A DNA stretch of 64,000 bases from Cryobacterium mannosilyticum (lineage in GTDB: Bacteria; Actinomycetota; Actinomycetes; Actinomycetales; Microbacteriaceae): positions 1 through 64,000 of the forward strand of contig NZ_SOFM01000016.1 in NCBI RefSeq assembly GCF_004402705.1, written 5' to 3'. This document shows positions 16,531 to 25,246 of the stretch, piece after piece. Positions within the stretch are counted from its first letter, which is position 1, and each line of letters starts with the position of its first letter. The notes beneath the pieces were generated by a model. It was not told where the DNA came from, made no database searches, and saw nothing but the letters and a program-made list of their open reading frames with translations. The position numbers and the translations under genes are program-made.

Positions 16531-17303
16531 GAGGCGAGTCCTGTGATCATCGCGACCAGTTCATTGTGTGTTGTGTCGGCGATGCGCTTGACTGCTACCT
16601 GGGTTCCCCGGCGCAGAACCGCGACCCGGTCAGCGAGCCTGAACACTTGGTCCATGTTGTGGCTGACGATGAGGACGGCGGCCCCGCGGTCACGGAGTTT
16701 GGAGATGAGGGCTTCGACTTTGGCGGTCTCGGCAACCCCCAGGGCCGCGGTCGGTTCATCCATGAGTACCAGCCCACCAGCCCAATGAGTGGCTCGACAG
16801 ATCGCGACGGCCTGGCGTTGCCCGCCTGACAAGTCGCTGAGAGTGGCTTTTGCGGAGGGGATGCGCACGTCGAGCGCGTCCACGAGTTCCTGCGTCACTC
16901 TGGCCATCTTCTTGCGATCAAGCACCTTGAGGGGTGACGTGGTGAGCTCCCGGCCGAGGAACATGTTCATGTAGACGGGCTGATCTTCGACCAGCGCCAA
17001 GTCCTGATAGACCACTTCGACGCCTTTAGCTCGCGCGTCCGAAGCGTCACGGAAATTGACGCGTTCGCCGTTGAGCCAGATCTCACCGTCGCTGGGCTGG
17101 TAGAGACCGGAGATGATCTTCACCAGGGTAGATTTCCCGGCGCCGTTGTCGCCGACCAGGGCCACGATTTCTCCGGCTCGCACCTCAAGGTCAAAGCGTT
17201 TGACGGCGACAACGCCGCCGAAGTTCTTGTGAATACTTACCAGGCGGAGAGCTGGTGAGTCTGATTGTGTGTGGGAGGCTGGCGTCGAAATCAAGGTGTC
17301 CAT
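16527..17303 (-). CDS. Sugar ABC transporter ATP-binding protein (single-domain, RbsA/FrcA type)
   Basis: This 258-aa ATPase energises uptake through the permease encoded two genes upstream. Walker A is GDNGAGKST, the signature is LSGGQRQ, and Walker B is GLVLMDEPT with the following H-loop IVSHNM. It has only one nucleotide-binding domain, so it would work as a homodimer like FrcA, unlike the ~500-aa two-domain RbsA. Its start overlaps the end of the PLP-enzyme gene by 13 nt, indicating translational coupling. Confidence 0.93.
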   Translation of the reverse strand: MDTLISTPASHTQSDSPALRLVSIHKNFGGVVAVKRFDLEVRAGEIVALVGDNGAGKSTLVKIISGLYQPSDGEIWLNGERVNFRDASDARAKGVEVVYQDLALVEDQPVYMNMFLGRELTTSPLKVLDRKKMARVTQELVDALDVRIPSAKATLSDLSGGQRQAVAICRATHWAGGLVLMDEPTAALGVAETAKVEALISKLRDRGAAVLIVSHNMDQVFRLADRVAVLRRGTQVAVKRIADTTHNELVAMITGLAS

Positions 17304-18538
17304 GGGAGTGTCCTGTTTTCTTGGTTGGCTCTGGAGAGGGATGGGGAGAGGGGCGCGGACCCGTCAGAAGACCAGATACCTTCAACGTGGGGGTGCCCGG
17401 TAGAGATTCCGGAGATTGCGGCGGTGAGCGCGCGTGAGACGAATACTTGTGGGCGGAAGCCGAAGATCACAGTGTCTCCGACGCTAACGCCGTGATTGTG
17501 GCTCAGGGGGATGGAGGCGTAGTAGTCAATTGATCCGGGGGCAGGCATGTCGACGCGGAGTTTGATCGCGTCGCTGGTGCTGGTCGCCGTCGGGGGGACG
17601 ATGAGCGCCTCTGTTCGACTGTCGCCGAGCACAGGGTCGACGTAGAGACCTCCACCGAAGACGTAGGCCGATCCATTCCAGAGATGCGACACTTCACTCA
17701 CGTAGGCGATCGCGGGCTCTTCGATGAGATCCTGAACAGCGTGCAACGGAGTGGTGCCGGTGAGTCCGTGTCCGGGTTCGACCTGGGTCGCCCCATCTGC
17801 CGCCAGACTCTCCAGGATCGACACTGAGGTCGTCCCAGGTGCATTGATCTCGATGTCGACGCGCCCGGCGGCAAGGAGACGATTCCTCGCTTCGGTGAGT
17901 GTTCGGCGATTCGGCGTTGCCTTCGCTGTGGCACTGACCGGATCGAAGAGAGTGGCGGGAAACGTCGTAAGGCCGGCGAATCGCACGCCCGGGATGGTGT
18001 CGATTCGTTTCGCCGCCGCGACAATGTCGTCGAGGGCGAATCCTCCCTCGTGCCCCGTGTAGAACTGATCTCCGACGTCGACGACACGGAGGAGTACGTC
18101 CTGGATTCGCCCTTGGTTGAGCGCGGCGGCTCCCGCCTCACGCGCTTTGGTCTCGTTGAACACGGTCCAGTAGAGCGGTTCCAACGATGCGGCCACGGCG
18201 GCCTGGTGGCGGGGAATCTGGACGAGATGGCCCAGATGGCCCACTCGTAACCCGCCGGTGGTCGCCGCAATGGCGCATTCGAGGTCGACACCGACGGCGT
18301 GGGTCAGGCCGGACTGGACGAGCGCCTGGGAGACATCCGGGTTTCGTCCGATTTGTTTGGTCATGGCAAACGCTCTGAGCCCAAGCCGAGTCGCTTCGTT
18401 CACGAACGCAGACGCGTTTTTCTTGACGGCATCGAGGTCGATCGCGTAAGTGTTCGTGGGTAAGTCGCCGAGGGCGTGGAGCATCGCGGCGGCGTCCAGA
18501 AGTGCCGCGTTTCGCCGTTGAAGCAGGCTGAGGAACAT
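17291..18538 (-). CDS. YhfX-like PLP-dependent (alanine racemase fold) enzyme
   Basis: This 415-aa protein resembles the E. coli YhfX family of fold-type III PLP enzymes. The N-terminal barrel has TYAIDLDAVKKNA and FAMTKQIGRN; this Lys is the likely PLP anchor. The C-terminal part has FGGGLYVDP and a beta domain ending near VFVSRALTA. The substrate is unknown; relatives include alanine racemases and D-threonine aldolases. It lies 11 nt after the permease and overlaps the ATPase gene, so it belongs to the operon. Co-occurrence with a Php-type protein repeats the E. coli yhf association (established for that operon; function not known). Confidence 0.8.
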   Translation of the reverse strand: MFLSLLQRRNAALLDAAAMLHALGDLPTNTYAIDLDAVKKNASAFVNEATRLGLRAFAMTKQIGRNPDVSQALVQSGLTHAVGVDLECAIAATTGGLRVGHLGHLVQIPRHQAAVAASLEPLYWTVFNETKAREAGAAALNQGRIQDVLLRVVDVGDQFYTGHEGGFALDDIVAAAKRIDTIPGVRFAGLTTFPATLFDPVSATAKATPNRRTLTEARNRLLAAGRVDIEINAPGTTSVSILESLAADGATQVEPGHGLTGTTPLHAVQDLIEEPAIAYVSEVSHLWNGSAYVFGGGLYVDPVLGDSRTEALIVPPTATSTSDAIKLRVDMPAPGSIDYYASIPLSHNHGVSVGDTVIFGFRPQVFVSRALTAAISGISTGHPHVEGIWSSDGSAPLSPSLSRANQENRTLPWTP

Positions 18539-18549
18539 GTTCAGTTCTC

Positions 18550-19524
18550 CTAGCTCTTCTTGCCGCGAAGTGAGAACGACACCGCGATGAGGATGATGAC
18601 GCCGCGCACGATCATCTGCTGAGAAACGTTGAGTCCGGCGAGGATGAGCCCGTTGTTGATCATGCTCATCAGGAGGCTGCCGATCAGCGCACCGACTACG
18701 GTTCCTTTCCCACCAAACAGGCTTGTTCCCCCGACGATGACTGCGGCGATCACCGTCATGAGGTCTGTCTCACCGAGTGTGTAGCGGGCGCCCTGCAACC
18801 GTCCTGCGTAGAGCAAGCCGGCGAGTGCTGCCATCGTGGCGCTGCCCATGAAGACCATCAGGCGAACTCGATTGACCCGAATCCCACTTACCCGGGCGGC
18901 GGACGGGTTGTTGCCGACAGCCAGAACGTGTGCGCCGTATCGTCTCTGTCGCAGTAAGTGCCAGCCCACCAGGGCTACCGTGGCAGTCCACCACAGCATG
19001 ATGGGCAGGCCAAGGAAAGTTCCGCCGCCGAAGAGCCAGACGAAGGCACTGTCCGTCACCGGCACAGATTGCAGCTCGGTGATTTGACGTGCGAGTCCTG
19101 CAACCAACCCCATTGTCGCGAGAGTGACGAGGAAAGACGGAAGTCGGACCCAGGTCACGAAGATCCCATTGATGAGACCCACCACTGCGCCGATGGCTAG
19201 GCCTGCCGGAGCTGCGAGCCACCATTGGCCCGTTGATTGCAGGACGACCGCCGACGTCAGCGCTGAGAGGGCGACGACCGAGCCGATCGAGAGGTCGATT
19301 TCTCCGGTGCTCAGTACGAAGACCATCCCGATCGCCATGATCGTGATCGGTGTCGCCTGAATGATGATGTTGAACAGATTGGTTGTGGTGAGGAAATACT
19401 GAGTTTGCGTGCTGGCGAAGAAGACGAAGACAAGAATGAAGCCAATGTAGACGACGTAGTTGCTCCAGTTCACCCTCCGGATCCGGGCGGCGGGGGCGAG
19501 CCTTTCCGGTGTTGTGGTGCTCAT
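18550..19524 (-). CDS. Sugar ABC transporter permease (RbsC type)
   Basis: This 324-aa polytopic membrane protein has 8-10 hydrophobic helices. Family segments include VLSTGEIDLSIGSV, GLINGIFVTWVRLPSFLVTL, AVGNNPSAARVSGI and AAVIVGGTSLFGGKGTV. It forms the channel, presumably as a homodimer. I place the start at the ATG at 19524, which overlaps the ROK kinase stop (ATGA); the longer frame adds an unrelated basic stretch. The partners are the lipoprotein at 21794-22936 and the ATPase at 16527-17303. Confidence 0.94.
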   Translation of the reverse strand: MSTTTPERLAPAARIRRVNWSNYVVYIGFILVFVFFASTQTQYFLTTTNLFNIIIQATPITIMAIGMVFVLSTGEIDLSIGSVVALSALTSAVVLQSTGQWWLAAPAGLAIGAVVGLINGIFVTWVRLPSFLVTLATMGLVAGLARQITELQSVPVTDSAFVWLFGGGTFLGLPIMLWWTATVALVGWHLLRQRRYGAHVLAVGNNPSAARVSGIRVNRVRLMVFMGSATMAALAGLLYAGRLQGARYTLGETDLMTVIAAVIVGGTSLFGGKGTVVGALIGSLLMSMINNGLILAGLNVSQQMIVRGVIILIAVSFSLRGKKS

Positions 19525-20474
19525 CGTGGTTGTCCTTCCAGTGAGGGGAGTGCTGCGTCTAGTGCCAGTCGAACCGCACCGGCAATGGGAGCGCGGTGTC
19601 CAAGTTCGCTTGACCTGATATCGAGAGAGTGCGCGCCAAGGCGGGTTAGCCACGATTGGATGGGCGGAAGAAGATCGGCTCTGCTGCCAATGCCCCCGCC
19701 GAGGACGAAGACTTCAGGGTCGAGGACGGCTCGCACTGCAACGATGGCGGTAGCAAGCCACTTCGCCTCGTGGTCCACGGCGGCTACCGCATGTGGTTCG
19801 CCGTGAGCTGCTCTTGCGAATATCTCCTGGGCGGAGAGGGAGTGACCCGTCGAAGCGTGGTAGGTCTTGGCCAGTGCATCTCCTGCGACGGCCTCTTCTA
19901 AGGGGCCTCGCACATGATTCGACAGAACTAGCTCGTCTGAGCCAAATGGGAGGAAGCCGATTTCGCCGGCGGAGCTTCGGGCCCCGCGCACGAGCTGGCC
20001 ATTGGCCACGATTCCCATACCGATTCCGGTTCCCACCGAGATGAAGACGAAGTTGGAGGTGTTCAGACCTACTCCGTGGTGGAGTTCCCCGATAGCTGCG
20101 ACATTGACATCGTTTTCCAGGATCACCGGGTGTCCCAGGCGCCGGATCAGGCCTTGGGCGAACGGTTTGTTGTCAAGTGCGGTGAGATTGGGTGCAAGAT
20201 CGAAGCTGCTGCCCGCCTGGTTGGGTACACCGGCTCCGCCGATACCCGTGGCAGCGACCTGGTCGAGCCGTGCGCCGATGGTTTCACATAGATCTGCGAC
20301 GAGGTCCACGATTTGATCGACAAGGTCAATTCCATTCGTGTTGGTAAGGATCTTCTTGTCGGCGACGATATCGCCCGAGAGGGTTGCGATGCCCCCTCGG
20401 ATTTTTGTTCCACCGAGGTCTATGCCGATGACGAAGATGTCATCGGGACGAGCCGTGAAGTCGTTATCCGGCAT
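19521..20474 (-). CDS. ROK-family sugar kinase lacking the usual zinc-binding cysteines
   Basis: This 317-aa kinase has the ROK/ASKHA fold: phosphate loop IGIDLGGTKIRGG, the sugar-binding segment ENDVNVAAIGE with catalytic Asp, and VGTGIGMGI. ROK kinases usually carry H...CxCGxxGC after AGEIG; here that stretch reads SAGEIGFLPFGSDELVLS with no cysteines, so the zinc site is absent. Relatives phosphorylate glucose, GlcNAc, ManNAc or fructose at C6. In this operon it probably phosphorylates the imported sugar. It is coupled to the permease by ATGA. Confidence 0.88.
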   Translation of the reverse strand: MPDNDFTARPDDIFVIGIDLGGTKIRGGIATLSGDIVADKKILTNTNGIDLVDQIVDLVADLCETIGARLDQVAATGIGGAGVPNQAGSSFDLAPNLTALDNKPFAQGLIRRLGHPVILENDVNVAAIGELHHGVGLNTSNFVFISVGTGIGMGIVANGQLVRGARSSAGEIGFLPFGSDELVLSNHVRGPLEEAVAGDALAKTYHASTGHSLSAQEIFARAAHGEPHAVAAVDHEAKWLATAIVAVRAVLDPEVFVLGGGIGSRADLLPPIQSWLTRLGAHSLDIRSSELGHRAPIAGAVRLALDAALPSLEGQPR

Positions 20475-20567
20475 GATTCATCAGTTCTTCCGTGTCCCGG
20501 ACGAAACTCGTTCGTCTAGGAGCCGTTCGTGTTTGGTGTTCTGGACGCGGGCGTGGGTGTGAGCGGG

Positions 20568-21623
20568 TCATGCTTCGCTCCGGGTGAGAAGGCGAAGCGG
20601 ATTGTCCCGAAGCATGGCGTCGAGATCGGTCGAGCTCACTCCCATTTCCTGAGCCATCGGTACGAAAACAGCTCCCAGGTAGGCGTAGCCCCAATCGCCG
20701 TGCGTTTTGTCGTTGAGGTAGACCTCGGCGCCCGTAAGGTCTTGGGAGAGCAGGATCTGGTCCACATACCCTCGATCCACCAGCTCGCTCAGGCGCGTGG
20801 CACGGCTGCTATCGGCGCGGTAGTAGGCGCGCTTGGTGAACTCTCCCTCAGGCCGTGTTTTGGGGGGCGGTTCGAGGACAAAATCCCAGAACTGCTTGCC
20901 GATCGTGTCGAACGCGATGTTTGCTCCGCTGTCGAGAACCTTGAGGATGTAGTCCAGATCGGGCTGAATATCCATGTGGCCAATGACTACGCGGCTCAAG
21001 TCGGCGCCTTCGGTCTGCAGAATTGTGACCTGTTCCATGGCCATGGTGCCGTGGGTGGTGTGAGTGACAAGTGCTACTCCGGTCGCGTTGTGAGCCCGGG
21101 CCGCCGCGCGCAGGCACTTTTCTTCATGCGGAGTTATTTCGTTAAGACCGGTCGCTTGCTCGCCTAGAATCCCTGCCCGGATTGACGTTTGGCCGATCCC
21201 GTCGGTGACGTCACGTGTGAAACGCTCCGTCATCTCGACCAGGGTGCTTTCCACCGCCCAACCGGGACTGTACGGCTCAAGGTAGACGGAGGAACCAGCG
21301 ATGATGTGCAAGTCGGAGCGTCGAGACACGTCCTGCAGGATCGTAAGATTCTCCCCCCAGGCTGAACGACCGACAACGCTATATGGGCTCAAATCGACAA
21401 CCGTGTTAAAGCCGAGGGCTTTGATGCCGCTGAGCGCTGTCACCGCCCATGCCGCCTGGTCGTCGTAGTCAGACTTGGCTGCGGCGGCTGATGTTGGGTC
21501 AGAGTTGCGGCCGCCCGACAGCCACTGTCCATTTATAAGGGACGTGAGGTGTTCATGGTGCAGGATCTTTTCGATGGAGGCTGGGTCCACCGGTCCGAGC
21601 ACGGTCTGAACGAACTCTGCCAT
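20568..21623 (-). CDS. Phosphotriesterase-homology protein (Php/YhfV-like amidohydrolase)
   Basis: This 351-aa binuclear-metal TIM-barrel hydrolase belongs to the phosphotriesterase-related family. Metal ligands expected from the family are visible: HHEH near residue 22-25, a Glu in RAGILGE, the histidines in LVTHTTHGTM and VIGHMDIQPD, and the Asp in LSQDLT. The segments DLSRVVIGHMD and ANIAFDTIGK closely recall E. coli Php. Some relatives hydrolyse sugar-lactone phosphates (established for certain cog1735 members), so a lactonase step is possible. It is the second gene of the operon after the binding protein. Confidence 0.87.
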   Translation of the reverse strand: MAEFVQTVLGPVDPASIEKILHHEHLTSLINGQWLSGGRNSDPTSAAAAKSDYDDQAAWAVTALSGIKALGFNTVVDLSPYSVVGRSAWGENLTILQDVSRRSDLHIIAGSSVYLEPYSPGWAVESTLVEMTERFTRDVTDGIGQTSIRAGILGEQATGLNEITPHEEKCLRAAARAHNATGVALVTHTTHGTMAMEQVTILQTEGADLSRVVIGHMDIQPDLDYILKVLDSGANIAFDTIGKQFWDFVLEPPPKTRPEGEFTKRAYYRADSSRATRLSELVDRGYVDQILLSQDLTGAEVYLNDKTHGDWGYAYLGAVFVPMAQEMGVSSTDLDAMLRDNPLRLLTRSEA

Positions 21624-21750
21624 ATGTGGTGCGCTCCTTGATATTGGGATTCTGAAGAGATTACGGTTCTGGCCGGGGAAGCACGGAGGTCAACGTTGTC
21701 GGCCCTGCTGCCGGGCGCGGTGTTTGGGCGCGAGGTGGCGATGCCTGCGT

Positions 21751-21781
21751 GCCGGCCGCCTCATCGGAGGAGGCGGCCGGC
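21751..21781 (-). terminator. Strong intra-operon hairpin after the binding-protein gene
   Basis: GCCGGCCGCCT (21751-21761) pairs perfectly with 21771-21781, 13 nt beyond the binding-protein stop and before the Php gene. There is no T-run. Such hairpins in ABC operons often partly terminate or protect the 5' mRNA, giving more binding protein than permease (inference). Confidence 0.65.
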
Positions 21782-21793
21782 TTCAGTTCGGGC

Positions 21794-22936
21794 CTAGCCG
21801 GTTACGCTTGCCGGCGGTTTCGTTCCGTAATCTTCTTTCCAACCGGCGTCGAGTGTGGATTTGGTAATAGTGCTGGGAGTAACAGCGATGAGCGGGGGTG
21901 CCGTCTTGTTGAGGGCGCCGTAGGCGGCCGCCGTGGCCAGACCTTTTCCGAGCGCCACGGAGCCGTTGCCGACGAGACCGACAATGTTGCCGTCGCGCAT
22001 CATGTCCGCGGCGAGGGTTGCATCGAGGTCATTGGTCACAACCTTGATATCGGTGCGTCCTGCGTCACGAAGTGCGGCGAGAACCCCCTGTGCGGCGGTT
22101 GCCCAGGCAACGTAGATGCCCTTGATGTTTGGGTTGCGGGCGATCATGGCTGCGGCGATCGCCTGAGTGGCGGCTTCGTCAGTGAAGCCTTCTTCGGCGA
22201 CGATCTTCTCGTCCGGGTATTCAAAGGCCGTCCAGTCTTTGAATGCCTTGTCGCGCTGATTCGTGAACCAGAAGTCGGCGTCGTGATACATGTATCCGAT
22301 TTCGCCCTTGCCACCTAGCGCTTTGCCAAGCAACTCAGCATTGAACTTGCCCGCCTGCGTGAGAGAAACGGTGACTATAGACACGAAGTCCTTGCCGGCC
22401 TTGTAGCCTTTCGGCGGCGTTGTCATGATGACGAGTTTCGTGCCTTTGTCGAGGGCCGGCTGGAATGCCGCTGCCGCGGATGTCGGGTCGACGGCCGTGG
22501 TAACAATGATGTCGGGGTGGAGAGCGAGCACGGTTTCCAAGTTGTTCGCTTGGGTTGCTGCGTCGAAGTTGGCTTGCGTGCTCGCAACGACCTTGATGCC
22601 GAGCCGTTCGAACTCGGCGCGAGCTCCCCGTTCAACGGCAGTCACGAATTCCGACGTTGTGTGCCACACAAACGCAGCCGTGAACTTGCCGGCTGCAACC
22701 TTTGACTTATCGGAGTCGCTCAGCGCGAGTTCGTCGAGCGTTCCGGGAACCTCTCCGTTTGGACCGGTGAACGAGAGCGAGGGTTCTGCGGACGCAGCCT
22801 GTGACGGTTTGGCCCCGGTCGTGGCCTGACCTGCGGCGCTGCAGCCGGAGAGAAACAGTGCCGCGCACAATGCACCAGCGACGATCAGTCGCTTTCTGTC
22901 GCGGGATCGAGAGAATGAAGTGTTCATGGGCGTCAT
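21794..22936 (-). CDS. Sugar ABC transporter substrate-binding lipoprotein (RbsB type)
   Basis: This 380-aa lipoprotein has a basic start, a hydrophobic helix, and a lipobox LFLSGC, so the Cys near residue 32 would be lipidated. A Ser/Ala-rich linker precedes a type 1 periplasmic-binding fold (about 80-370), with VVASTQANFDAATQANNLE, DIIVTTAVDP and GIYVAWATAAQGV. It captures the sugar for the permease/ATPase in this operon. The ligand cannot be read from sequence. It is the first gene of the minus-strand operon and faces the ROK repressor. ATGs at 22936 and 22927 are both possible starts. Confidence 0.92.
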   Translation of the reverse strand: MTPMNTSFSRSRDRKRLIVAGALCAALFLSGCSAAGQATTGAKPSQAASAEPSLSFTGPNGEVPGTLDELALSDSDKSKVAAGKFTAAFVWHTTSEFVTAVERGARAEFERLGIKVVASTQANFDAATQANNLETVLALHPDIIVTTAVDPTSAAAAFQPALDKGTKLVIMTTPPKGYKAGKDFVSIVTVSLTQAGKFNAELLGKALGGKGEIGYMYHDADFWFTNQRDKAFKDWTAFEYPDEKIVAEEGFTDEAATQAIAAAMIARNPNIKGIYVAWATAAQGVLAALRDAGRTDIKVVTNDLDATLAADMMRDGNIVGLVGNGSVALGKGLATAAAYGALNKTAPPLIAVTPSTITKSTLDAGWKEDYGTKPPASVTG

Positions 22937-23139
22937 TGCCTTTCAACGTGTGGTGGGGAGGTCAGTAGTGCGGCTGGTGAGGAAACTTCCAGCAGGAAGT
23001 AGGACACACTTTACTTTCACCTTGCAACCAAAAGCAATACCTTTCCCAATAATTTTTCAGTTTCGCCTGGACCGCGGCCAGTCAGCCTCCGGATCGGGTA
23101 GGTTTCATCTCACGGTGCAGATAATTGTGAGGCAGGGGC
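22937..23139. promoter_or_regulatory. Divergent control region of the sugar operon
   Basis: This 203-bp spacer between the binding protein and the repressor is AT-richer than its surroundings. On the minus strand TTGCTT (around 23035) and TAAAGT (around 23010) resemble -35/-10 boxes about 18 bp apart. The segment around 23014-23034 has CTTT and AAAG arms about the palindromic core TTGCAA (23022-23027) and could be the ROK repressor operator. Both assignments are guesses from composition and symmetry. Confidence 0.4.
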
Positions 23140-24345
23140 ATGGTCCAAGACACTAAAGAGATCAACCGGGCAACGGTGATAACGGAGCTCCTTCGGTCAC
23201 GGCCGACGAGTCGTGGTCAGATTGCCCAGGTCACGGGCATCTCCGCCGCGACCGTGTCGCGGGCAGTGGATCAGCTCATCTCGGAGGGTCTCGTCCGCGA
23301 AGTGTCGGCGTTGGTCTCGGAAAGCCGGGGCAGACGGCCCGTGCTGCTGGATTTGGAGGCAGATACCGCGCATGTTGTGGGCGTGGATCTGGGGGCTTCC
23401 AATACTCGCTTTGCCATCGTTGACCTGCTGGGCAGCACGGTCGTCGAACGCGAGATACGAACGCCCGCCGACTTCTCCCCAGCCAAACTGGGGGAGTGGG
23501 TCGTCGCTGAAGTTCGAGAAGCTGCTGGCGATATGTGGAATCGAATCCAGTTCTCCAGTGTTGGGCTCCCGGGCGCCGTGAGTCAGGACGATGGTTCGGT
23601 GTCCAATGCGTCTAACCTCGCCCAAGTGGAAGACCGGCGTTTTCTCGATGCACTGGAATCAAGCTTCGGCATACCCGTCGAAATCGATAATGACGTCAAC
23701 TACGCCCTTCTTGGGGAGCAACATTTTGGGGTCGCAAGCCAATATCCAACCGCCGCGATGCTCACACTCGGCGCCGGCCTAGGAGCAGGCCTGGCGATTG
23801 AAGGAACGATCCTTCATGGGCGGCGTGGGCTCGTTGGAGAATTCGGTCACCTACCCATCGGACCGCTGGGTACGCGGCTGGAACACCTGGTCACGGGCCC
23901 GGGAATCTTACGCAAAGCAGCAGAGGCGGGAGTCACCCTGGCGGACCCTGCGGAACTGTTCGTGTCCGATCCATCGAACGCGATCACCACGCTCCGGGGC
24001 AACTTCGACCACGCTCTGCTCATCGTCCTGACCGCAATCACTGTCAGCTGCGAACCCGAGATTATCGTTTTGGGCGGAGGAATAGCCAAGTCACTTGCAT
24101 CCAGCCTCACCCGGTACGAGGATGCCTTGCGACAGAATCTTCACTCAAGCCCAAAGCTGGTTCTCCCCGGCCTGGGTGATATGTCTGGCGCTGTTGGCGC
24201 CGCGGTCTCGGGGCTACACCGGGCATACCGTGAGCTTGGAGTGTCACCCGATGCGCTGACTTCGTTGCCCGTGGTTACGCCTTCCCTGGTGACTCGAGAT
24301 CAACCTGCAGTTATGAGTGCCGGGCTGGAATCTGTTCCCAGCTGA
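23140..24345 (+). CDS. ROK-family transcriptional repressor (NagC/XylR type)
   Basis: This 401-aa protein has an N-terminal winged helix-turn-helix (about 8-65: RGQIAQVTGISAATVSRAVDQL) fused to a ROK domain with GVDLGASNTRFAIVD, IDNDVNYALLGE and LGAGLGAGLAI. The zinc-motif cysteines are replaced (EFGHLPIGPLGTRLEHLVTG). Such proteins repress sugar operons and release DNA when a sugar or sugar phosphate binds. It is transcribed divergently from the seven-gene operon and is almost certainly its regulator (inference from position). Confidence 0.92.
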   Translation: MVQDTKEINRATVITELLRSRPTSRGQIAQVTGISAATVSRAVDQLISEGLVREVSALVSESRGRRPVLLDLEADTAHVVGVDLGASNTRFAIVDLLGSTVVEREIRTPADFSPAKLGEWVVAEVREAAGDMWNRIQFSSVGLPGAVSQDDGSVSNASNLAQVEDRRFLDALESSFGIPVEIDNDVNYALLGEQHFGVASQYPTAAMLTLGAGLGAGLAIEGTILHGRRGLVGEFGHLPIGPLGTRLEHLVTGPGILRKAAEAGVTLADPAELFVSDPSNAITTLRGNFDHALLIVLTAITVSCEPEIIVLGGGIAKSLASSLTRYEDALRQNLHSSPKLVLPGLGDMSGAVGAAVSGLHRAYRELGVSPDALTSLPVVTPSLVTRDQPAVMSAGLESVPS

Positions 24346-25246
24346 AGACCCTCGACGACCACGCGTTGGCCGGGTGGCATCCGCTCGACGACCTCGGCCT
24401 GTCGATTAGCGGCTCTGGGGCTCGCAGGCTGACTCAGCCTGCAACCGTCTTTCGAGGCGGATTGTGGATGAACCCGACCGTGTGCCGTTATCGTCCTCGA
24501 CGAATGAGGCGTTGTACCGGCCCGTAATCTGCGGGTATTCCTTCGGCTCGCGCACCGCTGACCCAGCCTGCGCCGAGCGATCGCATGCAGATTATCGACC
24601 ATGAACTTCGCCGCTGAGGCTGAGGCCAGGCTCAGCCGGGTACGCGGCTGCGAACTCGCCATCGACTGAAAGGTGACTGACATCGTCCAGCAGAATCCAG
24701 GGGAGAGCGGGCTGATGGTGGATCACGGCGGAACGGTGATCAGGGGAGCCCTATTATTTATGCAAATTCTGCAATAGATGCATTACTACTGGCGGGTGCG
24801 CTCGAGCAACCCGCGAGAGCCGCTGTCCTAGCCGTTCCGATAATAATGAGCCCCGTGACGAATTTGGTCATAGTTCCCCCTAGAACGAGTCGTGCGGCGG
24901 CAGACGGCTTCGCATGCATGCACGGGGTGTTCGACTTGCCTTAATCTGACCCTAGCGTGCGGCTAAGACGCGTGATGCGGGGCCGCAGTCTGAATGATTG
25001 CTTGACTTTTTCTATGAACCCCCAATGAGAGGCACATCCCAGTCCGAAACGCCAACGGACGGCGAGTCTGGGACACTCACTCTGCTAGTTTTCGGGCATG
25101 GCGGAAGCGTTTCCCCGGGGGAGGGGGTCTCTTGATGCGCCCGCGAGGATGGCTAATTTCAACGTCTGATTGGAATCGCCGGACCCCCAAGTTGTCACAT
25201 ACATCATCACGTCGACTCCTTGTTGAGGCGGCTTTGAAAGGTAATC
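24346..25246. other. About 0.9 kb without a supportable gene
   Basis: Several open frames cross this stretch but none has a plausible start, ribosome site or recognisable protein. The composition is mixed, with an AT-rich patch near 24750-24785. It may contain decayed coding sequence. I see no inverted-repeat ends, transposase motif or RNA gene. The last ~40 bp hold the AAAGG ribosome site for the gene starting at 25247. Confidence 0.5.

Noticed and set aside
24300..24683. Possible minus-strand ORF of 127 codons after the ROK repressor
   Set aside because: It overlaps the repressor end, has no ribosome site, and its Arg/Ser-rich sequence shows no family resemblance. I looked for transposase motifs and saw none.
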